64,000 nt of DNA from a virus, in the IMG/VR virus record IMGVR_UViG_3300030430_004034, positions 12,049 through 76,048 of that record. One strand, 5' to 3'. The translations under genes and the position numbers were made by a program. This document shows, in pieces, positions 46,901-56,253 of this stretch. Numbering within the stretch: position 1 is the first letter of the stretch; each line of letters begins with the position of its first letter. The notes beneath the pieces are model-generated. The model was not told the origin of the DNA, did no database searches, and worked only from the letters and a program-made list of their open reading frames with translations.

Positions 46901-49900
46901 TTACTTCTTCGCTTATCGTAGGAGGATGGACATCTACAATCACTGGTTTAGTATGTCCTGATTCGTAAACATTGTAATCAAAGAACAAGGAGCCACCCGC
47001 AGGGAAGTTTCCTCTCATTTCAATAGGCAAATGGTTGCTGTTGCTAAATGTGAACTTCCTACCAATCGTTCCGTCATAATAGATTGATGAGGTAAAATGC
47101 TTGATTGGGTTTACTTTGTAACAAGAAGCATAATATTTGATTTTGCTACCACCCTCATAGAAATTACCAAACTTTAATGCTATATCGGTTATTGCTAAAG
47201 AGGTGAAATCAAAAACACCCTTTTCCAAGTGCATTATTCTGTATTGAGGTGTTCCATATCTTTCTGTTGTAGTTGTGCTTTGCGACCTTTGCGCCGTGTA
47301 AGTATTGAAAGTGGCTGGCAAATCATTAGAAGTGAACAAAGGATGTAAGAGTGAAACAAATTTACCCCCATGCAAGTGTTCCCCGTTCACGAGATACAAG
47401 TCCTGAGTGTATTTCTCTTGGTAGTTTTGTCCAGATAAAGGGCTGAAATCGTCAAGTCTTTCTACTCTTTCTGATGCGCCATGAGAAACTACCCTATCCA
47501 CATATATTCTGTAATTGGTGCTTGTGCTAGGCTTTGTTATCTGCGTAATATAGCCTACAAAAACACCTTCGTCACTGATGCTGGGTCTAATATAAATCGG
47601 GTCTCCTTCGGACGGAGAGTTTCCGAAAGAAGTGACTTCAATGTATCTACGCTCAGAAGCCGTAGTCACAGTCCCTACTGTTTGGCCAACTAATTCCAAA
47701 TCTAAATCTGTGCTATCTGCATCGTTAAAATCCAATCTACCTAATGAAACAGGTATGTAAGGCGCTAACTCAATAAGTGTTTTACCGTCCTTTGTGCTTT
47801 GTGAAACAACTGTGAAATCAATCAAACTGTTCACTGTATTGAAGTTCGCTAAACTTGGCGATGAAGCCCCATCGCTTAATTCGGCTTGGAAATCATTGTC
47901 CTTATCAATGTTTGAAACATTGTGTAGATGGTATCCTATTGCTTTATCATCGGTGGATTTACTCGTTTTTATCAGGCTGGAATTATCAGAAAGGTCCAGA
48001 CCCGACTCAAAAAATATCCCTTTTTCAGATGCTCCAACAAGACTTGTTGTAGTTTCTTCTAACCTATTGTTTGAAGTGAGTGCTTTATTGAAAACATATG
48101 GCTTGGTGTTTGTTTTGTATATATTGAAAGTAGTGTGAGCAACGCTAGAACCTAGAGTCAATTTTCCAGTTGTAGCCAAAGATTTACCCTCTAAAGTAAC
48201 GACCTTAGTTGAAGAATTGTAGGCTTGGACTCTTCCTGCATACGAGAAATTTAGGTTACTATAATAAACGAATATTTCATCTCCCACTTCTGGAGCAGAG
48301 GCTACAGAAGCCAAAGTTAGAGTGTTTGAGGAGAATAAAACTGTGTTAGATGTCCCACAAAAAACCCCTAATTTATGTGGACTGTGTGATGAATAAATCA
48401 TGTCCTTTGAATGCAAGAAATTTTTAGTTATTATTGGAGATATGAGTTTAGAATAAGTGCTACGACCAAACAACTTCATGAAGTTTTGACCAAACTCTCT
48501 TTCGGTATTTATTTGTTCTATCGTTCCTTCAAACCTTTCAATTTCTATTGAATAGGCTCCCTCAATAAACCCTATACTAGATTCAGACTCATAAAGCGAA
48601 TCATCAAAGGAGAGAGACAGAGTTTTTGTTGTAGCGTTGGACGAAGAAACGCTTGCTTCCACTAAATCGTTGAAAATGACTTTTACATTGTGATGTCGGT
48701 TTTCTATGATTTTAAAGGTCGTCAAAAGATTTCCTTTTGATTGACTCCACGCTCTTCTAAATAATCTATCTCCCGAGTTTGTTATTCCTGTAAGGCTAGT
48801 AGCCGCAAAAATATTTGAAGACTCCAAACGAGTAGATGTGGTCATAACAATAGTTTGTTGGTTGGAAGAAAAGGAACCTATGGCGCTTCCTGTTGAAGCG
48901 ATGATGTAGATTCTATCAGCAATTTTGACCTCATCTCCTTCCGCTAAGAGTGTGGACAAATCGTACTCTGTATTGAATACAAAGTTTGTCCCAGATTGAG
49001 AAGATATGGTAGCCTTTAGCGGGAAAAACTCTGATAGGTTCGCAGAGTGTAGGCGATGCCGTATTCTCAATAAATCGTCTTTCTTTATTTTAGAAGGGAG
49101 TATGCGTTGAGTGTCAATGAGTTTCACTTCCGCATAGCCGCCCTTTGAACCAACAGATTCAAACACATTAAAATCCGCTAAGGTGAAATTCGTGTTGGCC
49201 TTCTCTGGGGAAAAAGAATAATGTGCATAACGAGAGGGTCCAGTCAACGCTAAAGTTGACGCATCGGTTTGGTCGTAAACATCGTTTGCATCTCTTCTTG
49301 CGTTAAAGAAACATTTACTGTAATCTGTAAAATCATTAGAAGGCAAAGTAAATCCTTCGCTGGAAGTTATTGCATTTTCTGTAGGGTCATCTAAATCTCT
49401 CAATTTATCCACAAGAACGGCTTTCATTGTGTATTTACTGTAATCAATAATTCGTTTTGAAAAATCTGTCGTAGTGACGAAGGCGTTGTTTATATTAGGA
49501 GTAATTGTTGTTGCGGGTGTAGCATCAATATATTTAATGAAATATTTTGTATTATGGTCTAATTCATTTTCTTTATCTAATCTTTCTGAATAAAAATAGA
49601 AAAGAGGTCTAGCACAAGTATAGGATTTATCGTATTTGTATGTAGAAGAACCAGAAGTAATATTTTCATTTTTGATACCAATAGAAAGCGCAACGATAGA
49701 AGTCTCTGTTTTCAAAGGGCCACGAAAAACCATAAACTTTGTATCTTTAGGTATTTGCTTACCCAGTCTTGGCTCAAAGTCGAAACGGTCCCCGGATACT
49801 TCGTCTTGCTTTATTTCTGTGATTTTTGCAAAATGGTGTTGCAATAAATCATCTGAATGTAAAAGAACGAAGTAGTCGTATGTTTGATTAGAGAGTGGTG

Positions 49901-50216
49901 AAATGCCGTCAAGTTGTAGTCCGGTTTGAGAGTTTTCATCCCAACAATGAATCGTATATCCTTCCGTGTTGCTTAAATTGGAATACTCCGTTCCTGCTGA
50001 ATCACTACCCTGTAGTTGCTGAACAAAGTTTTGGCTATGAGAGCCGTCTGTTGAAATGTAGGCATAAAGTCTCGGATTGGATGGCGAAGAACCAGCGTTG
50101 CTAACGAACAGAGGGTTAGTAGGACAGTCAAAATTGACATTGTTCGTAGCGTCATTGATTGTTGTGACAATCGTGGGATTCGGGGAAGTCCCTTTACGCA
50201 TAGCGAATACTGCCAT
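43902..50216 (-). CDS. Giant tail protein with C-terminal hub-like domain
   Basis: This encodes 2104 residues. Most of the chain is beta-rich with many Ser, Thr and Asn residues and repeated short barrel-like units, as in central tail or receptor-binding proteins. The last 350 residues (FYNEIIVYGASH, AGDTISLEL, YQILEMEH) look like a phage tail hub (gp27/gpD-like) barrel. FVTTTDFSKRI near residue 250 is shared with the small protein at 16561. It is the largest gene of the window. Confidence 0.8.
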   Translation of the reverse strand: MAVFAMRKGTSPNPTIVTTINDATNNVNFDCPTNPLFVSNAGSSPSNPRLYAYISTDGSHSQNFVQQLQGSDSAGTEYSNLSNTEGYTIHCWDENSQTGLQLDGISPLSNQTYDYFVLLHSDDLLQHHFAKITEIKQDEVSGDRFDFEPRLGKQIPKDTKFMVFRGPLKTETSIVALSIGIKNENITSGSSTYKYDKSYTCARPLFYFYSERLDKENELDHNTKYFIKYIDATPATTITPNINNAFVTTTDFSKRIIDYSKYTMKAVLVDKLRDLDDPTENAITSSEGFTLPSNDFTDYSKCFFNARRDANDVYDQTDASTLALTGPSRYAHYSFSPEKANTNFTLADFNVFESVGSKGGYAEVKLIDTQRILPSKIKKDDLLRIRHRLHSANLSEFFPLKATISSQSGTNFVFNTEYDLSTLLAEGDEVKIADRIYIIASTGSAIGSFSSNQQTIVMTTSTRLESSNIFAATSLTGITNSGDRLFRRAWSQSKGNLLTTFKIIENRHHNVKVIFNDLVEASVSSSNATTKTLSLSFDDSLYESESSIGFIEGAYSIEIERFEGTIEQINTEREFGQNFMKLFGRSTYSKLISPIITKNFLHSKDMIYSSHSPHKLGVFCGTSNTVLFSSNTLTLASVASAPEVGDEIFVYYSNLNFSYAGRVQAYNSSTKVVTLEGKSLATTGKLTLGSSVAHTTFNIYKTNTKPYVFNKALTSNNRLEETTTSLVGASEKGIFFESGLDLSDNSSLIKTSKSTDDKAIGYHLHNVSNIDKDNDFQAELSDGASSPSLANFNTVNSLIDFTVVSQSTKDGKTLIELAPYIPVSLGRLDFNDADSTDLDLELVGQTVGTVTTASERRYIEVTSFGNSPSEGDPIYIRPSISDEGVFVGYITQITKPSTSTNYRIYVDRVVSHGASERVERLDDFSPLSGQNYQEKYTQDLYLVNGEHLHGGKFVSLLHPLFTSNDLPATFNTYTAQRSQSTTTTERYGTPQYRIMHLEKGVFDFTSLAITDIALKFGNFYEGGSKIKYYASCYKVNPIKHFTSSIYYDGTIGRKFTFSNSNHLPIEMRGNFPAGGSLFFDYNVYESGHTKPVIVDVHPPTISEEVKKSKYVSKDYLEQFDAKSRRLFLFSTSDLTPYSKRRTDSLLSTSVLTDKEDLKKYKVMLLTAPVEGATSENQSKYSSNGSAIKYTDENYIDCSISEVDKNPASLKAGAIMRLTEVVFDFAFNQFNPEKPPKKSRSIPSLIYQYHSIAAVTDSGGSNVSVSSYGSSNITLSASVTLSDNDLLVDANGKLIGVVNGNQTGSTITLDEDPIPTNSGSAYTGVLHKATTKKTTIKGHGEKDSFLRFEEGITFHKGTIHNDTYRPESSPFTIFGHALDSPAGTTTHTNSFSNLILPISFNDNDRIGNNISGHPSRLLKKIDALTDNTNSSPDDGFKDSLTGFIFDRYNIESGNRGGFQLSKGTVFPNNDNTHLRKYSNNITTLNMGLSRQFMTHDGPSGGSRTATSSDGEGVFMGFKARIELDTSQSNITREDNVGPGNKSIYFYRITNSEILDFISDLTGCYLVSEAGLEYETGTATGASGSVGGINNTMPNKIGYVLSHEIETDNTTLTHIIQVDSDLTNGFYRVMQPNETTFYDFTPNRIKLNVMSSEYTKVAYENKTYDGMRDYSLAYGTGGRDSPISTNAGNNEAVLSMYVVVDPDKQDSNVTQEKDEVVARNHFFAFTTFNEFPFRNEVDFSACISDGINTHKSPINMKILGTNLGSYLEIGEMKEKHGVVSISETFTITTPQNITNTAKRAMIGSVVNISHEADDIVNDLLESNDIEHEIPDSTYPLFLAPNFKSVDLFSAVNYVLNRKDRDLIFEDSSFKVKESDDADLHPSLFISDRNQKIQIKDFKKSSGLFDFYNEIIVYGASHVSEKRNLRSIQRIGKKTLEVEDPSIFTQEDVDEKAIELLRLHSKLNEKVSVELGHSGLSQLRAGDTISLELVQENVPKNEYQILEMEHRIDGFVKLELGRFSKGMEDRFAELLISTNANRANLRSKELSRPNENASLLDLVSLRERKLMVQKRESSATTNKIGFVRTIGFSAPLSTGTITTTTVREVDF

Positions 50217-51376
50217 TATTCATCCACCTCTTCAAATCTGAAATACAGCAAAACTTCTGCGAATCTAGGGTTCAATGTGGTTAAGTCAAATGTTTCTCTA
50301 GCACCGTTGGTAAAAGCAAACTCGTGCATTTCTCCCATAAATTGATTGTTGCTATGTGAGGTATCTCTACCTGTAGCACCAACACCGTTTGCTCCTAGAA
50401 ACATATCGGTTTGCGTAAAAGAAAAGTCTCCTGTTTCTGTGTGTTCTGTAGAAGCCACTTCCTTTCCGCCATAATATATTCTCATTTCTCGTGTTAAGTC
50501 ATTAAATGTAGCCGCTATGTGGTGAATCTGATTAACATAAAATGGATTTTGTGTTGTGTGTATGAAGATGCTTTTTCCAGCAAGAGAAGTAATACTGCTA
50601 TCTATGTCACGCATGGTCAAAGTGGAGCCGCTTACAGTATTTATGCGTCCTATTTCTATGAAGTCAAACCCTTCCTGAACGAAAATTGTTTGTTCGTCGT
50701 GAAAATCTGATTCTATGTTAGAAGCGAAAGTTATGAGATTACCGATACTGGAAAATCCCGAAACTGCTACAGAAGTAGCGACCTGAAACTTAACCTTTCC
50801 ATCAAAGTTGAAGCCCGTTGCAGAAAGAGTTGAACCTGTTTGTGGTTTACCAGAAATAGGAGATATGACAATAGGGCTTGTCAAGGAAGTGTTCGTACCG
50901 TTAATATCAACTTCAAACTTTATTCTGTAAGCCGATGGGTTGTTGAAACCATGTTCCGTAGCATTCAAAAGAGATAATTTCACCTTCTCGCTATGGAAAA
51001 TACGCATCTCGTATCCATTAAGAGTGCTAGCAGTCCCGTACTTGTTTGTGTTATTGAGATAGCGAAAAGAGGGTCTTTGTTCTCTATTTGTTGAATTATC
51101 AAGAATCGTTTTGCTGATTCCCGGCATCATTTTTTTGCTATTTGTCGTTGAAGGAATACTTGACACTAGCCCATGTCCGTTAATATCGTAAGGAGTGATA
51201 GTCGTTTCAATTGTAAAGGAGTCTTTATGGTTCCAAATACCATAACGAACATCGTCCGTAGAAATCGCCCCGTCAGCCCCTAGAGGAATATTATCTGAAT
51301 AATCAATTCTTACGAATGAATTACACATGACAGGAAAAACCAAACTTCGTTGTTTTCCGGTCAAAAGACGATACAT
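50216..51376 (-). CDS. LamG/concanavalin-like tail protein
   Basis: This encodes 386 residues. The C-terminal region (VNQIHHIAATFND, REMRIYYGGKEVAS, DMFLGANG, GEMHEFAFTNGARE) has the strand order of LamG-type jelly rolls, where …H.AATFD…..YV.G… is typical. Such domains bind glycans or help adsorption. It overlaps the giant tail gene by one base. Confidence 0.75.
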   Translation of the reverse strand: MYRLLTGKQRSLVFPVMCNSFVRIDYSDNIPLGADGAISTDDVRYGIWNHKDSFTIETTITPYDINGHGLVSSIPSTTNSKKMMPGISKTILDNSTNREQRPSFRYLNNTNKYGTASTLNGYEMRIFHSEKVKLSLLNATEHGFNNPSAYRIKFEVDINGTNTSLTSPIVISPISGKPQTGSTLSATGFNFDGKVKFQVATSVAVSGFSSIGNLITFASNIESDFHDEQTIFVQEGFDFIEIGRINTVSGSTLTMRDIDSSITSLAGKSIFIHTTQNPFYVNQIHHIAATFNDLTREMRIYYGGKEVASTEHTETGDFSFTQTDMFLGANGVGATGRDTSHSNNQFMGEMHEFAFTNGARETFDLTTLNPRFAEVLLYFRFEEVDE

Positions 51377-51380
51377 GCAA

Positions 51381-52067
51381 TCACTCCAAAGCGTCTTCTA
51401 TTTTGGTAATCAGGTTTCCTTGAGGGAAAACACTCGCAACTTCAAATTGCAAAGTAAACGCAATATCAATCGTCGTAGAATCAATTGTTGTGTTGAAAGA
51501 ACGAATAAATCCTTTGAGTCCTTCTGAGTATTCATTAACAGGGAACGGTTTAGGAAACGCCACCCCCTGATTATCCAATGTTCCTGAAGTTATTCCTCCT
51601 TCTCCTCTTGCGCTAAAGGTAAACGGAATTAATTGAGTAGCACCATCGGGTGTCCGTTGCGCGTAATTTTCATCCACCTTTGAATCAAAAAGAAAAATTA
51701 ATTCATTGATGGCTTGGAAAGACTGTAGGCCCGTGGAGTCTACACTGGAATGAATTAATTGTGCAATTTCAATCGCAGTGAATGTTCTAGTTATAGCACT
51801 ACTTCCCTTTGAGAATTTTTTTGTTATGGTGTCTTCTAGAATAAACCCAGTCACAGAAACAGTTTTGCTAGACATACCCAAGTCCAAGGCGGCTGTAACA
51901 GATTCTCCGGTCAATAACCCACTGAATGGTACATCCAAAGAAGGAATAGTTTTGCTTGTGCTGATGTCCACACTTGTTGCCTTCAAAGGAATGATGTTAT
52001 CTGTCAATTCATTTCCCGAGTTTGCCCCGGCCCCAATCCGCAAAAAGACATAATGTTGTGCTGGCAT
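51381..52067 (-). CDS. Tail protein
   Basis: This encodes 228 residues, with GGTGATTAA before the ATG. It is beta-rich, with a Ser/Thr-rich FTFSARGEGGITSGTLDNQG segment and a C-terminal strand pair (IDIAFTLQFEVA). Position between the tape measure and LamG proteins suggests a distal tail component. No specific family recognised. Confidence 0.65.
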   Translation of the reverse strand: MPAQHYVFLRIGAGANSGNELTDNIIPLKATSVDISTSKTIPSLDVPFSGLLTGESVTAALDLGMSSKTVSVTGFILEDTITKKFSKGSSAITRTFTAIEIAQLIHSSVDSTGLQSFQAINELIFLFDSKVDENYAQRTPDGATQLIPFTFSARGEGGITSGTLDNQGVAFPKPFPVNEYSEGLKGFIRSFNTTIDSTTIDIAFTLQFEVASVFPQGNLITKIEDALE

Positions 52068-52071
52068 TTAA

Positions 52072-53478
52072 TCACCCTAATGTTCCTCTAGAAGAAGTTG
52101 TTCTGTTCACTTCTTTGTTTATCATACTGCCAATCTTGGATGCAATCTGTCTTAATTCAGTATCAGAAGCACCAATTCTTCCTTGAACATTGACGGTAAT
52201 GTTGTTGGTTGAACCCGACATTATCTTCTTACTGTCTCTGTTTGAATGCACTCTAGAACCAGTAGGTAACTTAACGATTTCCGGACCCCTTTCTCCAACT
52301 AGTTGCAATCCAGAACCGACGACACCTCCATTAGCAAAGGGATTTAATTTTGCCAAAAGAAGCCCTATTGCGGCAACAACAACGCCCCCTATGGCGATAG
52401 GCAAAGCGACAAGAAGAGTGGATACTGTGGTTGCAAAAACCATGATGAGACCAATTATTGTAGTGATGGTCCCAATAAGTAAAAAAAGAACGGCTATGCC
52501 TTCAAAGTTTCTTTCTACAAATTGTGCGCCTCTTGCCTTTATTTCGGCTAATGTCTTATCCAATTTTAAACCCAAAACTCCAACAACAAATGCTATTCCT
52601 GCCCCAACAGTTGCCACTAGAACTCCAAATAATCCTGTTAATATGCCTCCTGCTATGGAAAGCAAACCCGAAAAAACTAATTTGAAATTTTCATAAAGAG
52701 AGCCTCCCCCTGTTATGGCTCTAGAAATCAAAGAGAGTCCCTTTTTTATGAAACCAAATGCGGTTCTGAATATTTTAAAAGCAACCTTTAACGCAACTAA
52801 AATATTAAATATGCCTTTTTGGAAGTTTTTACTCCTGAAAAATGCGATAAGAAGAGGTATGAGAAGACTGCCGATGAAAATATATTTCAACAACACAGCG
52901 GCCACGGCTCCTATATTCTTGAGAATCCCTCTGAAGCCTATTCTTGACCTCTCTTCTCCTTCTCTTTGGCTTCTTTTGAAAAAGTTTCTTGCGCTTTTGA
53001 TTAAATCTCCGCCCATGAAGTTTCCGAAAGCCTTCACTCTAGAAATTTTATTTCCTTCTGCATCAACTCCTGAGATAATCTCTTTGGCTTTGGCGAAATT
53101 TTTAGCAAAGTTTCTTCCCGCACTTAGTAGTAGGCCTCCAGCGGAAGGGTCCTTGATTTTATCAATGAATTTCCCTATTGCTAAGGTGCTTATCTCTACA
53201 GCATTTTTCACTCGGAAAAACATTGGAATAAATGCGTATCCAAATTTCAAAATCGGCTGTATGTTTACCCCAAACACTTTACCTTCGGGACTACCTAAAG
53301 CCCTACCGAATCTAGTGAATGCATTCGCTGTCTCTTCTGCTTGGTCGCCTATGTCTTCCATGGCCTCACCCACTTCTGTTTGCGCTTGAATAAGGGGGCG
53401 CATTTCAGAAGTAAGATTTCTCATTACCCTTGTTAGATTTTGAATGGCCGCAGTTTGACGCTGTATCTCATCGGCCAT
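52072..53478 (-). CDS. Tail tape measure protein
   Basis: This encodes 468 residues. It has an N-terminal coiled coil, then several hydrophobic helices (AVLLKYIFIGSLLIPLLIAF and others), then GGVVGSGLQLVGERGPEIV and LPTGSRVHS, the C-terminal signature of tape measure proteins. The length predicts a tail of roughly 70 nm at 0.15 nm per residue. It lies after the tail-assembly chaperones, the standard order. Confidence 0.9.
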   Translation of the reverse strand: MADEIQRQTAAIQNLTRVMRNLTSEMRPLIQAQTEVGEAMEDIGDQAEETANAFTRFGRALGSPEGKVFGVNIQPILKFGYAFIPMFFRVKNAVEISTLAIGKFIDKIKDPSAGGLLLSAGRNFAKNFAKAKEIISGVDAEGNKISRVKAFGNFMGGDLIKSARNFFKRSQREGEERSRIGFRGILKNIGAVAAVLLKYIFIGSLLIPLLIAFFRSKNFQKGIFNILVALKVAFKIFRTAFGFIKKGLSLISRAITGGGSLYENFKLVFSGLLSIAGGILTGLFGVLVATVGAGIAFVVGVLGLKLDKTLAEIKARGAQFVERNFEGIAVLFLLIGTITTIIGLIMVFATTVSTLLVALPIAIGGVVVAAIGLLLAKLNPFANGGVVGSGLQLVGERGPEIVKLPTGSRVHSNRDSKKIMSGSTNNITVNVQGRIGASDTELRQIASKIGSMINKEVNRTTSSRGTLG

Positions 53479-53686
53479 CTTTCTTCACCTTCTTCATTTC
53501 CTGTTCTATTGTATCAGACTTCAATTCTTCAAAGTTTCTATGAATGTAGAGAAAATCCATAACCATGCTAGCGGGCATTTTCATAATTTCTAATGGACTC
53601 ACTGCTAAGGCTTTACTCACAATGTAAGTAATCAAGAGAGAAGCGGTCGGCAAGTCTTTGGGACCTTGCCTAATCGCCTCTCTCAT
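53468..53686 (-). CDS. Tail assembly chaperone, second frame (GT-like)
   Basis: This encodes 72 residues if read from its own ATG (53686), but it is probably expressed mainly as a -1 frameshift extension of the gene at 53683. It is helical with a basic end (MKKVKKDGR). Placement right before the tape measure gene is the hallmark of tail chaperones. Confidence 0.75.
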   Translation of the reverse strand: MREAIRQGPKDLPTASLLITYIVSKALAVSPLEIMKMPASMVMDFLYIHRNFEELKSDTIEQEMKKVKKDGR

Positions 53687-54042
53687 TCTTCGTTTTTTTG
53701 GCCATCCTCCGAAAACGCTTCAAGAGGATTTGGTAATATGGCCTTCAACTGTGTTCCAATGAAGGGGTTGAGTCTTACAAGTTCAATCGTAGTCAAACTG
53801 GGTTCTGTTTTGGTGACAAAGTTTTCTACAAGATAACGATACATAGCATTCAAATCAATGTCCATGTCTTGTTTCTTTGCGTCAATTTTCATCAGGGTGG
53901 TAAGAGCCTTTTCTACTTCTAACCAAGTAGGTTCTCTAATCCAAACCTTGAGGCATTCATCGCTTTGTGGCGCTACTTTGAGTTCGTAGCACTTCTCTTC
54001 TGTGTGTGCAAAAAGCACCGATTTATCTTTTACAGTATTCAT
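53683..54042 (-). CDS. Tail assembly chaperone, first frame (G-like)
   Basis: This encodes 119 residues from ATG 54042, with GGTGGAAG upstream. It has a strand-rich start then helices, ending EDGQKNEE. Seven codons before the stop runs A-AAA-AAC, a classic -1 slippery heptamer in the correct frame. It precedes the second-frame gene and the tape measure gene exactly as in lambda-like tail modules. Confidence 0.8.
   Translation of the reverse strand: MNTVKDKSVLFAHTEEKCYELKVAPQSDECLKVWIREPTWLEVEKALTTLMKIDAKKQDMDIDLNAMYRYLVENFVTKTEPSLTTIELVRLNPFIGTQLKAILPNPLEAFSEDGQKNEE
53692..53698 (-). promoter_or_regulatory. Probable -1 ribosomal frameshift site
   Basis: On the minus strand the bases read CAA AAA AAC in the zero frame, giving the heptamer A-AAA-AAC. 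Slipping back one base continues as CAA AAA AAA CGA AGA ATG AGA into the second chaperone frame. The site lies nine bases before the zero-frame stop. Confidence 0.7.
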
Positions 54043-54093
54043 GTTTCTTCCACCTTCATAAAACCAACAAACAAACAATGTTGGTGGAATGCA

Positions 54094-54255
54094 TCACTCT
54101 TCTTCGTCTTTCACGGGTTCCTCCGCTTTGACTTTGGGCTTTCTACCCCTCTTTTTCGGGGCAGGTTTTGCCTTAGCCTCTTCCTGTTCTCTATGCTTTC
54201 GCTCACGGTATTCTTGCATCTTCGTGTAGCGGTCTTTTCCCTCAATGGTTGCCAA
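54094..54255 (-). CDS. Small basic protein with AT-hook-like motif
   Basis: This encodes 53 residues from TTG 54255 (GGTGATACC before it); a longer frame would overlap the tail tube gene. It is a charged helix followed by KKRGRKPKVK, which resembles an AT hook, and an acidic tail. In a tail operon it might be a scaffold or a host-DNA-binding factor. Function unknown. Confidence 0.6.
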   Translation of the reverse strand: MATIEGKDRYTKMQEYRERKHREQEEAKAKPAPKKRGRKPKVKAEEPVKDEEE

Positions 54256-54259
54256 GGTA

Positions 54260-56230
54260 TCACCCCTGCAAAATCCAATGCGTCTTGACCGTACATGAGT
54301 TGAGCGTCCTTGGGATGATTGTAGCCTCAACCATGACAGGTCCTTTGTCTTCAGGGATTGGCCAGTTGTTCGTCGTCAGCATGTAGTTGTCAAATTTGAG
54401 TCTGATTTGCTCTCCGTTTTCTTTATCAAAAATCAAATCAATGAGAGCACCACTGTTTGCTAGTTGATTCTCATCCTGATTTTTCAATTCATTGAACAGT
54501 TTATCATCGGTGACAAGTGCAGTAAATGACAACTCGTAGGTTCGCTGTGCAGGAATTGCGTCTTTAACGCTCTTATTTCCAATACCAATGAATCTCTTGT
54601 CCGTCAAGGTGTTATTCATGGTCAAAGTAAAGTTTGTAATTTTCAAGAAGTTTTGCCCAAACAGACTGATTGAACCTCCAGAAAAGAAGAACGGTTCTAG
54701 GAATTTATCGTTATCAGAATAATTCTTGAACGAAGTTTCATCCGTGACTGAGCGACGAGCCGCATACTTTTCTCCCTTGGTTAAGTTGTGAAGTTTACGA
54801 GGCATGGTATCAAGAGTCATTTTCAACTCTTCGTTTTCGTTGGCTGTCATGGTAAGAGTGTTGATTCTGTTTCCTGTAGCGATGAGAACGAAGTTGGTAT
54901 CTTCGTCGGCATCAGCAGTATTTGTGCTGTAAGTATTCGCAGAGGGTAATTTAGAAAAGACTTGCTCCATAGCAAAGGAAGGAAGGTCGTCCCCGTCTTG
55001 TTCAGAAAAAGTGTAAGTGATTGGATTTGAAATGGTAGTGGTTCCACTAGGTTCTGTCAATTTATGAACATCAGCAGAAGCGTCCTGCCCTCTTAGAAGG
55101 GGCGGGTTGAACGCAAATTGTTCAGTTGTCCCACTACCTTTCACAAGAGTCCTGTAAAATAAAGGCCCAGTATCCGTGACTGAACTTGAATTAAGATAGT
55201 ATCCTTCTGTATTTGCTCCGACAAAATCGGTGATGGTTGCTGTTATCGTAATACTGCTTCCAGTTCCAGTAGCCGCCGAACTTAATTCAAATGTAGTGGC
55301 ATTAGTGACCGAAGCCACAGTTGCGCCAGCAGGGATGTTTGTTCCGGATACCGCCATCCCCGTTTTCAAACCAGCAGTAGAAGTTACTGTAACTGTTGCA
55401 TCTGTGTTAGTGGTCGCTCCTCCCGCAAGAACGAGGTCAGGGTCTACCAAAGTTGCAGAAATAGCAGAACACTTACCAAAGAAATAGTAAAGCCAAGCAC
55501 CATGATTAGCGACAACATTTACGCTAGCATTTCCGGCAGTCTCAATGCCTTTATACTGGTAAGTGAAGTTTCTACTACCGCCAACGAATAAGTTTTGTTG
55601 CTTGAATTCTACTTCAAGAGAGGGGAAAGTTAAGGATTCTAGAATCCCCATCCAATAATCAGCGTTCAAATGTTTTAGGTTAGAAGAACCACTGTTTGCG
55701 GGGCAAGGAGCACCATACCCCTTTAGGTGAAAATAATCATTTGAGGTATCTAGAACAACGCTTGAAGGGTGTATTCCGGGGTGGAATGTCAGAGTCGTCG
55801 AATCATTGGAAGTAACTCTGTGACTCGTTGTATGTGTTCCATTATCATAAAACTCAAGAACGCAACCCACATACAAATCATCTACTAAATCAAATCGGCT
55901 TGTAAAATCGGTATCTAAATTCAAGGTCTTGATATTTGTAGCCGTAAAAGTGATGCTACTTCCCGTCCCAGTAGCGGCTTTATCCAAGGTTGCTTGGGTG
56001 GCGCTATCAACGGTGACAACAACTGCCCCATCCGGTATATTTGTCCCCGTTATTGCCATACCGACAACAACATTTGTATTTGAACCGTATGTAACGACTT
56101 TACTATCACTAGTTGTAGCGCCGGTAGAAAGAGATACGCTCGTAAAAGCCGCAGGTTTCAGATAAATATCAACTTCGGGAACAAATGTTACCGATGCACC
56201 GCTTCCTAAAAATATATTCGTGTTGGTCAT
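54260..56230 (-). CDS. Major tail tube protein with two inserted repeats
   Basis: This encodes 656 residues, much longer than usual tube proteins. Two repeats of about 60 residues with VVGMAITGTNIPDGAVV and KTGMAVSGTNIPAGATV and an ATGTGSSIT ending lie near residues 28-95 and 268-330; this GM.v.Gt.Ip.G..V unit is common on phage surface proteins. The C-terminal half (FTLTMNNTL, YELSFTALVTDD, IRLKFDNYML) suits a tube domain. Position fits. Confidence 0.78.
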   Translation of the reverse strand: MTNTNIFLGSGASVTFVPEVDIYLKPAAFTSVSLSTGATTSDSKVVTYGSNTNVVVGMAITGTNIPDGAVVVTVDSATQATLDKAATGTGSSITFTATNIKTLNLDTDFTSRFDLVDDLYVGCVLEFYDNGTHTTSHRVTSNDSTTLTFHPGIHPSSVVLDTSNDYFHLKGYGAPCPANSGSSNLKHLNADYWMGILESLTFPSLEVEFKQQNLFVGGSRNFTYQYKGIETAGNASVNVVANHGAWLYYFFGKCSAISATLVDPDLVLAGGATTNTDATVTVTSTAGLKTGMAVSGTNIPAGATVASVTNATTFELSSAATGTGSSITITATITDFVGANTEGYYLNSSSVTDTGPLFYRTLVKGSGTTEQFAFNPPLLRGQDASADVHKLTEPSGTTTISNPITYTFSEQDGDDLPSFAMEQVFSKLPSANTYSTNTADADEDTNFVLIATGNRINTLTMTANENEELKMTLDTMPRKLHNLTKGEKYAARRSVTDETSFKNYSDNDKFLEPFFFSGGSISLFGQNFLKITNFTLTMNNTLTDKRFIGIGNKSVKDAIPAQRTYELSFTALVTDDKLFNELKNQDENQLANSGALIDLIFDKENGEQIRLKFDNYMLTTNNWPIPEDKGPVMVEATIIPRTLNSCTVKTHWILQG

Positions 56231-56253
56231 AATCCCACTTCCTTACAAACAAA

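Noticed and set aside
52190-53389. Long rightward ORFs opposite the tape measure gene
   Set aside because: Antisense open frames caused by codon bias; the leftward frame has the tape measure signature and fits the operon order.
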